From positions 1-32,975 of the forward strand of contig JALXEF010000170.1 in NCBI GenBank assembly GCA_027069855.1: a stretch of DNA of 32,975 nucleotides, given 5' to 3'. This DNA is from Caldifarciminota bacterium. GTDB lineage: Bacteria > Hydrothermota > Hydrothermia > WGAB01. The position numbers and the translations under genes were made by a program. The stretch's first letter is position 1. Each line of letters opens with the position of its first letter. This document shows, piece by piece, positions 24,618-32,424 of this stretch. The notes beneath the pieces are model-generated. The model saw only the letters and a list, made by a program, of their open reading frames with translations. It did no database searches and had not been told where the DNA came from.

Positions 24618-25310
24618 CTACTCCTGGTTGGCCACGATCCGCACGAACTTGTGCGGCAGGCGGCCGTCGTTGGTCTTGATCATCAACACACCGCTATAGG
24701 GCTTTTCCTCGCCCACGGTCACCCGCAGAAAGATCCGGCCCGTGTCGCCGGGCGCCAGGGTATCCGGCGACCAGCCGAGCACCTCCACCCCCTTGAAGCC
24801 GTTGATGGATTCCAGCACCAGGGGCAGCTGGCCGTCGCTGATGAGCAGGATGGTGTCCTCCCGAACCGTGCCGGGCTTCACCTGCCCCAGATTCAGCAGC
24901 GACGGATACACATAGCCCCGGGGCTTGGGCATGGCCTTCACCTCGCCCCGGATCAGGAGCCGCACTTCGGGCTGGTCGGGGTCGTTGGTGATCACGCTTA
25001 CCACCTTGGTGAAGCGCCGGCCGCCGTAGCCCGTGGAGTTGAAGGACACATGCAGGGGCTGGCTTTCACCCGGCGCAATCTCGGTGCTCTTGAGCATGGT
25101 GGCCGTGCAGCCGCAGGAGGTGCGCACCGACAGAACCTTCAGGGTATCGTCGCCCGTGTTTTTCAGCACGAAGTCGTGGGTATAGACCTTGCCCTCGTCA
25201 ATGGTCCCGAAGTCATGGACCGGTTCCGGCACCTCCAGGTGGGGCGCCGCCCAGAGGGCCGTGCCCAGCAGCAGAATGCCCCACACAACGCTCGTTTTCA
25301 TGCCTTTCAT
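24618..25310 (-). CDS. secreted DUF1573-domain protein
   Basis: A 230-residue exported protein with a signal peptide (to about WAA-PH, residue 22) and two Ig-like beta-sandwich regions. The first carries the DUF1573 signature: HDFGTIDEGKVYTHDFVLKNTGDD, then TSCGCTATM and ITNDP. DUF1573 proteins are common in Bacteroidota and other diderms as periplasmic or surface proteins of unknown function. The second region (NLGQVKPGTVREDTILLIS, GRIFLRVTVG) looks like a related ASH/DUF1573 repeat without the cysteines. Two ATGs are possible, 25310 and 25301; a -10 box nine bases upstream of 25310 favours the first. It heads the operon DUF1573, YtxH-like, PLD-OB, zinc ribbon. Confidence 0.85.
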   Translation of the reverse strand: MKGMKTSVVWGILLLGTALWAAPHLEVPEPVHDFGTIDEGKVYTHDFVLKNTGDDTLKVLSVRTSCGCTATMLKSTEIAPGESQPLHVSFNSTGYGGRRFTKVVSVITNDPDQPEVRLLIRGEVKAMPKPRGYVYPSLLNLGQVKPGTVREDTILLISDGQLPLVLESINGFKGVEVLGWSPDTLAPGDTGRIFLRVTVGEEKPYSGVLMIKTNDGRLPHKFVRIVANQE

Positions 25311-25319
25311 AGCCCCTTA

Positions 25320-25349
25320 ATCATACGCCGTCCCTTACAATTAGACCAA
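25320..25349 (-). promoter_or_regulatory. promoter of the DUF1573 operon
   Basis: TTGGTC (25344-25349), 18-base spacer, TATGAT (25320-25325) on the minus strand. The box ends nine bases before the ATG at 25310. On the plus strand TACAAT at 25336-25341 could serve the divergent holin-like gene, so the two promoters would overlap. Confidence 0.45.
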
Positions 25350-25364
25350 CGGAGGTACGCGTGC

Positions 25365-25706
25365 ATGCGGGGTTTGATTCTGCGCTGGATTCTCTCCATG
25401 ATCTCGCTCTGGCTGGTGAGCGCGGTGCTCCGGGGGGTGGAAGTGTCGGGCTTCTGGGCGTTGCTCTTCGCCTCGGTGGTGCTCGGGATCTTTAACGCCC
25501 TGATCCGCCCGGTGTTGCTGCTGCTCACCCTACCCCTGAACCTGCTGACCCTGGGCCTCTTTACCTTCGTGGTCAACGGATTCCTCATCTGGCTGACCGG
25601 CCGGGTGGTGGAGGGCTTTGCGGTCCACGGGTTCCTGACCGCCGTGGTGGCGGCCATCCTGCTGGCCGTGTTCAACAGCGTCATCAACTGGCTGGTGAAG
25701 GGATGA
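25365..25706 (+). CDS. phage holin family-type small membrane protein (YvlD-like)
   Basis: A 113-residue protein with four hydrophobic helices. Its signature (VVLGIFNALIRPVLLLLTLPLNLLTLG, then FVVNGFLIWL) is that of the phage holin 4 / YvlD family, which despite the name is a chromosomal membrane protein of unknown role in many bacteria. The ATG at 25365 has GGAGGT eight bases upstream. It overlaps the next gene by four bases. There is no phage gene nearby, so it is not a lysis gene. Confidence 0.85.
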   Translation: MRGLILRWILSMISLWLVSAVLRGVEVSGFWALLFASVVLGIFNALIRPVLLLLTLPLNLLTLGLFTFVVNGFLIWLTGRVVEGFAVHGFLTAVVAAILLAVFNSVINWLVKG

Positions 25707-25954
25707 TGCGGACCGGTCGGTACACCCTGGCCCTTTTCCTGATCCTGAGCGGTTTCCTGCTGCTTTTGGACAACCTGGGGCTTTTGCAGGGGCAGGCCTG
25801 GCGCACGGTGGTGCGCTTCTGGCCCGTGCTGCTCATCTTCCTCGGGCTGGAGTTTCTGCTGGAGGAGCGGTTCCAGTGGATCCTGGTGTACCTGCTGGTG
25901 TTCCTGGTGGGCTTCCTGGGGGTGCTGGTGTTCCGATCCCTGGGCGCCTTCTGA
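25703..25954 (+). CDS. LiaI/LiaF-like small membrane protein
   Basis: An 83-residue protein with three hydrophobic segments: LALFLILSGFLLLLDNLGLL, FWPVLLIFLGLEFLL and WILVYLLVFLVGFLGVLVF. The LDNLGLL...WPVLLIFLGLE pattern matches the LiaI-LiaF-like transmembrane family (DUF5668-like), linked in other bacteria to envelope stress. Overlap ATGA with the holin-like gene and three bases before ispE show one operon. Confidence 0.75.
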   Translation: MMRTGRYTLALFLILSGFLLLLDNLGLLQGQAWRTVVRFWPVLLIFLGLEFLLEERFQWILVYLLVFLVGFLGVLVFRSLGAF

Positions 25955-25957
25955 TCC

Positions 25958-26824
25958 ATGCCCCTTCTGCTTTCCCCGGCCAAGATCAATGTCGGGCTCT
26001 TCGTCATCGGCCGCCGGCCCGATGGTTTCCACAATCTGGACACCCTGTTCGCCCGGCTGGCCCTCTTTGACCGGATCGAGATAGAGCCAGCGCCGAACCT
26101 TGAGGTCACCTGCCGCCCGATCGGGCCCCAGGGGGCCGAGAATCTGGTGTTCCAGGCCCTGAGGCGGCTCGCGGAGGTGCTGGGCCGTCCGTTTCGGTTT
26201 CGGGTGGCCATAGAGAAGCGGGTGCCCATCGGGGCCGGCCTGGGCGGCGGCTCGGCCAATGTGGCCGCGGTGCTGGCGTGGCTCGTGGAAACCGGCCGGG
26301 TGCCGGCGCCGGTGGCCCGCCGGGTGGCGCGCGAGATGGGGGCGGATGTCGCCTTCTTCCTGGAGGGCGGACCCTGGGCCCGGGGCCGGGGCCGGGGCGA
26401 CGAACTGGAGCCCCTGACCGGGATGCCCCTCGGCGTTCCGGTGCTGGTGGTGGTGCCGCCCTACGGCGTCTCCACGGCCCGGGCCTACGCGGCCCTGGCA
26501 CGCGCCGCCTCCTACACGCCGCCCGAAGAGGCCCGGGCGCGCATGGAAACCCTGATCTCCGCGCTAAAGCAACGCGACTGGAACAGGGCTCATCGGGCCC
26601 TGGCCAACGACTTTGAGCCCGTGGTGTTTCGGTGGCACCCGGAACTCAGGGAACTGAAGATGCATCTGCGACGGGCCGGCGCGGCCCTCGCCGGCCTATC
26701 GGGCAGCGGCGCCGCGCTCTACGGCCTTTTCCCTGACGGCATTCCCGAGGCGCTGCCCCTGCCCGAGGGTTTCCGAAGCCTGGCCACGGAGATCGGCCCG
26801 GCGGAGCAGCACGAAGGCGGCTGA
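25958..26824 (+). CDS. ispE: 4-diphosphocytidyl-2-C-methyl-D-erythritol kinase
   Basis: A 288-residue GHMP kinase of the MEP isoprenoid pathway. It starts LLSPAKINVGLFVIGRRPDGFHNLDTLF, the IspE-specific N-terminus with the catalytic-region lysine and histidine. The ATP-binding loop PIGAGLGGGSANVAAVL is at about residues 90-106, EMGADVAFFLEGG contains the catalytic aspartate, and LAGLSGSGAALYGLF is the third GHMP motif. All expected features are intact. The last 129 bases overlap mreC on the other strand. Confidence 0.95.
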   Translation: MPLLLSPAKINVGLFVIGRRPDGFHNLDTLFARLALFDRIEIEPAPNLEVTCRPIGPQGAENLVFQALRRLAEVLGRPFRFRVAIEKRVPIGAGLGGGSANVAAVLAWLVETGRVPAPVARRVAREMGADVAFFLEGGPWARGRGRGDELEPLTGMPLGVPVLVVVPPYGVSTARAYAALARAASYTPPEEARARMETLISALKQRDWNRAHRALANDFEPVVFRWHPELRELKMHLRRAGAALAGLSGSGAALYGLFPDGIPEALPLPEGFRSLATEIGPAEQHEGG

Positions 26825-27517
26825 CCGGGCGTGGTCATACAGGGGCCGGGCGTCCACCCGCAGGTAAAAGGGATTGGTTTTCAGGGTGTCCACGCGCCGG
26901 GCCACGGCCACCCGCAGCCCCGGAGGCACCAGCCCACCCACGCCGCTGCTCACGAAGGTATCGCCCGGGGCCACATCGGCCCACGCGGGCAAATACTTGA
27001 TCCAGGGCCGGGGTCCGCCGGCATACACCCCCAGCACCCCGGTGCGCAGGGAGGCCACGCCCACCCGAAGATCGGGGTGGTACACCGTGTTCACCCAGGC
27101 GGTACGGGGATTCACCTGCACCACCTTGCCCACCAGCACCTCCCGGTGCACCAGCACCTCGCCGTAGGCCACGCTGTCCCGGGCTCCCCGGTCGATGAGG
27201 ATCCGCTGGGGCACGCCCAGGGGGTCAAAGGCCAGGGCGTGGGCGATCCGGGGGCTGGGCCGCACGCCCCACAGCGAGTCCAGCCGGGCCAGGGCCCTCC
27301 GCTGAAGGTCGGGGGAGAGGTCTATGAACACCTGGAGCCAGCGTTCGCGGTCGCGCTCGGCCGTGAGCAGGGAGGCCACCCGCTGGTCCAGGCGGTACAG
27401 GGGCCGGTACACCGAGGCCAGCAGCGCCCGGGAAGCAGCCTGGCGGACCGGCGGCAACAGAAAGAGCAGGGACAGCAAAAAGAACAGCAGGGTGGAGGTC
27501 CAGGAGGCGGCCCTCAT
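26696..27517 (-). CDS. mreC: rod shape-determining protein MreC
   Basis: A 273-residue MreC, the bitopic inner-membrane protein linking MreB to the wall-elongation machine. A membrane helix (residues about 8-24) is followed by a short helical stretch and two beta-barrel domains with the family features: DPLGVPQRILIDRGARDSVAYGEVLVHREVLVGKVVQVNP, then YLPAWADVAPGDTFVSSGVGGLVPPGLRVA. The coiled-coil region is short for MreC. The fold ends near FVLLRRAD (about residue 243); the remaining 30 residues lie in the 129-base head-on overlap with ispE and may have no function. Its ATG overlaps the mreB stop. mreD does not follow. Confidence 0.9.
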   Translation of the reverse strand: MRAASWTSTLLFFLLSLLFLLPPVRQAASRALLASVYRPLYRLDQRVASLLTAERDRERWLQVFIDLSPDLQRRALARLDSLWGVRPSPRIAHALAFDPLGVPQRILIDRGARDSVAYGEVLVHREVLVGKVVQVNPRTAWVNTVYHPDLRVGVASLRTGVLGVYAGGPRPWIKYLPAWADVAPGDTFVSSGVGGLVPPGLRVAVARRVDTLKTNPFYLRVDARPLYDHARSAAFVLLRRADLRGQASETLGQGQRLGNAVREKAVERGAAAR

Positions 27518-28569
27518 CGTGTGGTGACCTGGCTCCGGGGCTGGATCAGCACCTTCCGGTACCGGTCAATCTCCTCCAGGATCTTGCCGGCGCCCAGGGC
27601 CACGCATTCCACCGGGTTCTCCACCACATTCACCGCCAGGTTGGTTTCCTCCCGGAGGAGGGCGGCAAACCCCCGCAACTGGGAGCCGCCGCCGGAAAGG
27701 TAGATCCCCCGGTCAATGATGTCGGCCACCAGTTCGGGCGGCGTGCGCTCCAGGGCCCGCTTCACGGCGTCAATGATCTGATACACCACGGGCTTCAGGG
27801 CCTCGCGGATCTCATCGGAGTTCACCTCAATGGTCTTGGGGGCGCCGCTCACAAGGTCGCGCCCGCGGACCTCCATGCGGCGGGTTTCCTCCAGGGGAAA
27901 CACATTGCCGATCTCAATCTTGATCTGCTCGGCCGTTTGCTGGCCCACCTCCACCCGGTAGTGGTCGCGGATGAACTGGATGATGGCCTCGTCCATCTCG
28001 TCGCCGGCCACCCGGATGGAGGTATCGGTCACGATCCCGGAAAGGGAGATGACGGCGATCTCGGTGGTGCCGCCGCCCACATCCACGATCATGTGGCCGG
28101 CGGGCTCGTCGATGTCGATGCCGATGCCGACGGCGGCGGCCACCGGCTCGGCCACCAGCAGCACCTCGCGGCTGCCCGCGCTTTCGGCCGAATCGCGCAC
28201 CGCGCGGAGTTCCACCTCGGTGACGGCCGAGGGCACGGCGATCAGGGTGCGGGGGTTGGCCCACAGGTGTTTGCTGATGGTTTTGGAGAGGAAGGTGTAG
28301 AGCATCTCCTGCACCATCTCAAAGTCGGTGATCACCCCGTCCTTCATGGGGCGTTTGGCGAGAATGCCCTTGTGGGTTTTGCCGAGCATCCGCTTGGCCT
28401 CGTAGCCCACGGCCAGCACCTTGCCGGTGGCCTGGTCCACGGCCACCACCGAGGGCTCGTTCAGCACGATGCCCTGCCCCTTCACATAGATCAGGGTGTA
28501 GGCCGTGCCCAGATCCACGGCCACCTCGTTGCCCCACACGCGGAAGAGCCTCTTGAAAAACGACAGCAT
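27514..28569 (-). CDS. mreB: rod shape-determining protein MreB
   Basis: A 351-residue bacterial actin, normal length, that polymerises under the inner membrane and guides side-wall synthesis. An amphipathic N-terminus (MLSFFKRLFRVWGNE) should bind membrane. Phosphate 1 motif VAVDLGTAYTLIYVKG, NEPSVVAVD, phosphate 2 motif MIVDVGGGTTEIAVISL, the EQIKIEIGNVFP region and adenosine motif GIYLSGGGSQLRG are all present. The ATG overlaps the mutS stop (TGATG). Confidence 0.97.
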   Translation of the reverse strand: MLSFFKRLFRVWGNEVAVDLGTAYTLIYVKGQGIVLNEPSVVAVDQATGKVLAVGYEAKRMLGKTHKGILAKRPMKDGVITDFEMVQEMLYTFLSKTISKHLWANPRTLIAVPSAVTEVELRAVRDSAESAGSREVLLVAEPVAAAVGIGIDIDEPAGHMIVDVGGGTTEIAVISLSGIVTDTSIRVAGDEMDEAIIQFIRDHYRVEVGQQTAEQIKIEIGNVFPLEETRRMEVRGRDLVSGAPKTIEVNSDEIREALKPVVYQIIDAVKRALERTPPELVADIIDRGIYLSGGGSQLRGFAALLREETNLAVNVVENPVECVALGAGKILEEIDRYRKVLIQPRSQVTTR

Positions 28570-31112
28570 CAGGTCTCCACTTCCTTTTTCAACTCGTAGA
28601 GCAAGTTTAAAGCATCGCGGGGGCTCAGGCTATCCAGATCCAGCGATTTCAGGCGTTGCAGGAGGCGTTCGGCCGCCTCGTTGCGGGGCGCCGGCGGCTG
28701 GAACAGGTCCAGCTGGGTCAGCCGGGTGCGGATGGTGCCCTCGCGTTCAATGTCCTCCTGGATTTCCCGGGCCCGCTGGACCACCTCGTCGGGGATGCCG
28801 GCAAGTTTGGCCACATGGATGCCGTAGCTGCGGTCGGTTTCGCCGGGCACCACCTTTCGGAGAAAAATCACCTTGCCCTCCCACTCCTTCACCTTTGTGG
28901 TGAAGTTCCGCACGGCAGGATACATCTTGCCGAGTTTTGAAAGCTGGTGGTAATGGGTGGCGAACAGGGTTTTGGCCCCCACCCGCTTCAGCAGGTATTC
29001 CACCACGGCCCAGGCGATGGCGAGGCCATCAAAGGTGGAGGTGCCGCGGCCCACCTCGTCCAGGATCACCAGGCTCTTCTGGGTGGCGTTCCGCAGGATG
29101 TTGGCGGTTTCAATCATCTCGGCCATAAAGGTGGAAACCCCCCGGGCCAGGTCGTCGGAGGCCCCGATGCGGGTGAAAATGCGGTCCACCAGGCCGATAT
29201 GGGCCTCCGAGGCGGGCACGAAGGTGCCCATCTGGGCCATGAGGGTGATGAGGGCCACCTGGCGCAAAAAGGTGCTCTTGCCCGACATGTTGGGGCCGGT
29301 GAGGATGAAGATGCGGTGGTGCTGCAGGTCCATGTAGGTGTCGTTGGGCACGAAGGGCTCCTCAATCATGGCTTCCACCATGGGGTGGCGGCCGTCCTTG
29401 ATGCGCAGGGTGCCGTCGTCGGCCACCTCGGGCATGACATAGCGGCGTTTCCGGGCCACCAGGGCCTGGGACTGCAAAAAGTCCAGTTCGGCGATCACCG
29501 AGGCCACGGCCTTCAACGCCTGGGCCTGGGCCACCACTCGGCGCCGCAGGCCCTCCCAGATCTCCAGTTCCAGCCGCCGGGCCCGCTCCTCGGCCGACAG
29601 GATGCGGGACTCCAGTTCCTTGAGTTCCGGTGTGTAGAACCGTTCGGCGTTGGTCAGGGTTTGCTTGCGGATGTAATCCTGGGGCACCCGGTCCAGGTTG
29701 GCCCTGGTCACCTCAATGTAGTAGCCCAGCACATTGTTGTAGCCCACCTTGAGGGAGGCGATGCCTGTCCGCTCCTTTTCCCGTTGCTCCAGCGCCAGGA
29801 TCCGGGTTTTGCCGTGGTGGGCCAGGTCCAAAAGTTCGGCCAGTTCCTCGGACACCTCGGGCCGGATGAAGCCGCCGTCGCGCACGCTGGCCGGTGGATG
29901 CTCCACGATGGTGCGTTCAATCTCCTGGGCCAGATCCAACAGGGCCGGGGCCTGGTCCAGCAGGGGCTGCAGCAGGTCGTGGGGTTCCAGCAGGTGCCGG
30001 ACCTCTTCAAAGCGGCGCAGGGACTCGGCCAGTTTGCGGGCCTCCCGGGGGCCGGCCTTGCGGGCGGAGAACCGCGAGACGATGCGTTCCACATCGCCCA
30101 TGTCCCGGAGCAGGGTGCGCAGGGTTTCGTGGAGTTCGCGGTTTTCCACGAAGAGGCGGATCCGATGCAACCGGGTGCGGATGGCCTGGAGATCCAGAAG
30201 CGGGGCGATCAGGGCTTCCCGCAGGAACCGGCCGCCCATGGGGGTCAGGGTTTCATCCAGCACCGAAAGCAGGGAGAGGCCGCCCTCGTGGATGGGTTCC
30301 AGTACCTCCAGGTTCTTGAGGGTGGCGGTGTCCAGGTACAGGGTGTCCTGGAGCCGCAGCGGGCGCAGATTCCTGAGATGCTGGAGCATGCCGGGCTTTT
30401 TGTCGCGCAGGTACTCCAGCAGGGCGAGGGCCGCGCCCAGGGCCCGGGGCAGGTGTTCCACCTCAAAGGCCCTCAAGGAAGCCACCTGGAAGTGCTCCTG
30501 GAGTTCCCGGCGGGCGACCTCCGGGTCAAAGTGCCATTCCTCCAGGGGATACAGGGCCGCCTCTATGGCGTGGGGCAGTTCCGCGTCCCGGGGCAGGATG
30601 ACCTCTACCACGCCCCGCTTTTCCAGTTCCTCCAGGGCGCGTTCCGGTGGGGCCTCAAACACGAAGAAATCCGCGGTGCTCAGGTCCAGGAGGGCCACGC
30701 CCCAGGGGTGGGCGGTGGGATTCACGGCGGCGATGAACTGGAAGTTCTTTTCGTCCAGCAGGGCGGGGTCCAGGACGGTGCCGGGGGTGATGACCTCCAC
30801 CACTTCGCGGTGCAGCAGGGAGCGGCCCTTCTGGGGGGCCTCTTCCATCTGCTCGCAGATGGCCACCCGGTACCCGGCCTTCAGGAGCCGGGCGATGTAG
30901 GACTCGGCCGCGCGCACGGGCACACCGGCCATGGGCACCCGCTGGTTCTTGCTCAGGGGTTTGGAGGTGAGGGTGATCCCCAGCACCCGGGCGGCGACTT
31001 CGGCATCCTCAAAGAAGAGTTCGTAGAAGTCCCCCAGCCGGAACAGCAGCAATTCGTCGCGATACCGGCTCTTGATCTCGCGGTACTGCCGCAGGATGGG
31101 GGACTCCGCCAT
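28569..31112 (-). CDS. mutS: DNA mismatch repair protein MutS
   Basis: An 847-residue MutS1, normal length. The mismatch-reading Phe-x-Glu is at residues 29-31 (RLGDFYELFFEDA). Connector, core and clamp domains follow, with GYYIEVTRANLDRVP and QTLTNAERFYTPELKELE as core signatures. The ATPase has Walker A GPNMSGKSTFLRQVALI near residue 605, Walker B LVILDEVGRGTSTFDG near 680, and FATHYHQLSKL. The C-terminal helix-turn-helix dimer region is present. MutL is not in this window. A promoter lies nine bases upstream and mreB follows with a one-base overlap, an uncommon pairing. Confidence 0.97.
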   Translation of the reverse strand: MAESPILRQYREIKSRYRDELLLFRLGDFYELFFEDAEVAARVLGITLTSKPLSKNQRVPMAGVPVRAAESYIARLLKAGYRVAICEQMEEAPQKGRSLLHREVVEVITPGTVLDPALLDEKNFQFIAAVNPTAHPWGVALLDLSTADFFVFEAPPERALEELEKRGVVEVILPRDAELPHAIEAALYPLEEWHFDPEVARRELQEHFQVASLRAFEVEHLPRALGAALALLEYLRDKKPGMLQHLRNLRPLRLQDTLYLDTATLKNLEVLEPIHEGGLSLLSVLDETLTPMGGRFLREALIAPLLDLQAIRTRLHRIRLFVENRELHETLRTLLRDMGDVERIVSRFSARKAGPREARKLAESLRRFEEVRHLLEPHDLLQPLLDQAPALLDLAQEIERTIVEHPPASVRDGGFIRPEVSEELAELLDLAHHGKTRILALEQREKERTGIASLKVGYNNVLGYYIEVTRANLDRVPQDYIRKQTLTNAERFYTPELKELESRILSAEERARRLELEIWEGLRRRVVAQAQALKAVASVIAELDFLQSQALVARKRRYVMPEVADDGTLRIKDGRHPMVEAMIEEPFVPNDTYMDLQHHRIFILTGPNMSGKSTFLRQVALITLMAQMGTFVPASEAHIGLVDRIFTRIGASDDLARGVSTFMAEMIETANILRNATQKSLVILDEVGRGTSTFDGLAIAWAVVEYLLKRVGAKTLFATHYHQLSKLGKMYPAVRNFTTKVKEWEGKVIFLRKVVPGETDRSYGIHVAKLAGIPDEVVQRAREIQEDIEREGTIRTRLTQLDLFQPPAPRNEAAERLLQRLKSLDLDSLSPRDALNLLYELKKEVET

Positions 31113-31121
31113 GGTCGGTTA

Positions 31122-31127
31122 ATTATA
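31122..31127 (-). promoter_or_regulatory. -10 box of mutS-mreB-mreC
   Basis: A perfect TATAAT on the minus strand ends nine bases before the mutS ATG. There is no ribosome binding site between, and the -35 region is weak. Confidence 0.5.
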
Positions 31128-31133
31128 GAGAGG

Positions 31134-31146
31134 CGGGCAACGCCCG
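31134..31146 (-). terminator. small hairpin after the TIR/membrane-protein pair
   Basis: CGGGC-AAC-GCCCG just after the stop codon of the membrane protein gene, followed on the minus strand by CTCTCTAT. The stem is only five base pairs, so termination would be weak. It also lies in the upstream part of the mutS promoter. Confidence 0.3.
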
Positions 31147-31147
31147 G

Positions 31148-31633
31148 TTATGCCTGAAACCCCAGGAACAGGCCCAGGAGCAGCATCACGCCGTACACCA
31201 GGAACACCACCCACACCACGCCGCGCTCCACCCGGGTGAGCGTGGGGTACCGCCGGTGCTTCAGGTGGTGCCACTCCCTTTGAAAGCACGGGCAGGGCAA
31301 CCGGTTTTCCATCTCCTGGATCACGGCGAACTTGGCATCGTTCAGAATCCGGTAGGCCCGGATCATGTAAAGCCACAGGGCGTTCCACAGGATCCCCACA
31401 ACGCTGGCGGTCACCAGCAGCAGCGCCATCAGAACCCCGCCCTCACCAGGGGCCATGGGGTTCAGCAGGGTGCGGGCCAGGGAAAACACCGCGGCCAGGA
31501 GAACCGAATGCAGGGAGATGAAAAACCGGTTCGTGCGCTCCCGCCGGTGGCTGACATTTTCGGCTGTTTGCACATACACCTCGTATTGCCGCAGAAGGCC
31601 GTCTTCCCGGGCCGGAACATCGCGGCGATCCAT
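31148..31633 (-). CDS. RipA-like three-helix membrane protein, partner of the TIR protein
   Basis: A 161-residue protein. A soluble N-terminal part (LLRQYEVYVQTAENVSHRRERTN) leads into a first helix (FFISLHSVLLAAVFSLA), a second (VLMALLLVTASVVGILWNALWLYMI), then a conserved cytoplasmic stretch (RAYRILNDAKFAVIQEMENRLP, PTLTRVERGVVW) and a last helix (VVFLVYGVMLLLGLFLG). The Y-x-L-Y/V, RxRxNxFF and N-x-KFxVIxEME-x-x-LP pattern is that of small membrane proteins annotated as RipA-like. The ATG at 31633 has AGGAGG directly upstream and lies 11 bases after the TIR stop, so the two are one operon. By analogy with membrane effectors paired with signal-making enzymes, it could be a pore or membrane-disrupting effector. 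This is inference. Confidence 0.78.
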   Translation of the reverse strand: MDRRDVPAREDGLLRQYEVYVQTAENVSHRRERTNRFFISLHSVLLAAVFSLARTLLNPMAPGEGGVLMALLLVTASVVGILWNALWLYMIRAYRILNDAKFAVIQEMENRLPCPCFQREWHHLKHRRYPTLTRVERGVVWVVFLVYGVMLLLGLFLGFQA

Positions 31634-31644
31634 GGTCCTCCTCC

Positions 31645-32067
31645 CTATCGGGCCCACCTACGGATGGCCTGCAGAATGGAGTCGGTGCGCCAGCCCACGA
31701 TCTCGTCGGCCGCATCGGCCACCACCCGCGGCATCCGCTCGCGGCCCCGGGGTTTGACCCCGATGATGGGTTTGCCCATCTCCCTTGCCAGGTCCAGTTC
31801 CCGCTGGATCCAGTCGCTGTGGGCCGCATACATGCCGGCGAGCACCAGCACACAGTGCACGGGCCGGATCTGGTTCCGAAGGGCCTGTTCCAGGATGCGT
31901 TTTCCCACCCGCGTATCCGGGTCCACCACGGGGTCGTGCTCCGGTGAACTGTAATTTTGCCAGTGGAAGTAGGGGGCACGACTCAGAAGATCCACCAGGC
32001 GATCGTACTCCTCGTGATGCCGCCAGGCGTGGCTGATAAACAGGCGATAGATCCGCAATCTGGGCAT
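31645..32067 (-). CDS. TIR-like (ThsB/DUF1863-type) protein
   Basis: A 140-residue stand-alone protein of the MTH538/DUF1863 TIR-like family. The first strand and loop (YRLFISHAWRHHEEYDRLVDLL), PYFHWQNYSSPEHDP, RPVHCVLVLAGMYAAHSDWIQREL and KPIIGVKPRG match it. Glu90 in SDWIQRELD is at the place of the catalytic glutamate of NAD-cleaving TIR domains. In Thoeris, ThsB proteins of this kind detect phage and make a cyclic ADP-ribose-type signal. This protein is the right size for a ThsB. The ATG at 32067 is preferred over a TTG at 32127 because the fold starts there. The only partner gene is the membrane protein downstream; there is no ThsA. Confidence 0.82.
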   Translation of the reverse strand: MPRLRIYRLFISHAWRHHEEYDRLVDLLSRAPYFHWQNYSSPEHDPVVDPDTRVGKRILEQALRNQIRPVHCVLVLAGMYAAHSDWIQRELDLAREMGKPIIGVKPRGRERMPRVVADAADEIVGWRTDSILQAIRRWAR

Positions 32068-32424
32068 GTTTCCCGTTCTTTTCAGGGTACCGGGGCAATG
32101 CCCCACAGCTTCCGTCTCCTCATCCAAAACTCAAGGCAATTGTACACCCCGGAAAGGGTGGTGAAGAGGGCCTCATCTCCCCGTCAAACCCGTATCCTGC
32201 GTCCGTCCCGACGTCACCGTCATGAACAGCATTTCTCACACGAATTTAAGACCATGGGACCAATTTGTTAGGGAAATGCCCAGGAAGGTCTATAGCAATC
32301 TGTTAAGAGAAAAACACCGTTAAATTTTTAGCGCTCCTGCTTCGCAAATTGCACAGAAGCTAAGTCAGAGCAAAATTGGACCCAGAATTCCTCAAGGAAA
32401 CCTGCGGAGTTTTCGTGATTTGCT
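32068..32424. other. 357-base gap marking a change to AT-rich DNA
   Basis: No gene is supported. The sequence changes from GC-rich to AT-rich near 32230. TACAAT on the minus strand at 32139-32144 may be a -10 box for the TIR gene, and a short inverted repeat GGGGCAATGCCCC lies at 32092-32104, near its start. Confidence 0.5.

Noticed and set aside
25365-25706. Prophage remnant because of the holin-like gene
   Set aside because: The family is mostly chromosomal and there are no other phage genes around it.
28947-31157. Long plus-strand open frame opposite mutS
   Set aside because: MutS is complete with all motifs on the minus strand; the opposite frame has shadow composition (His/Gly/Gln-rich) and no start signals.
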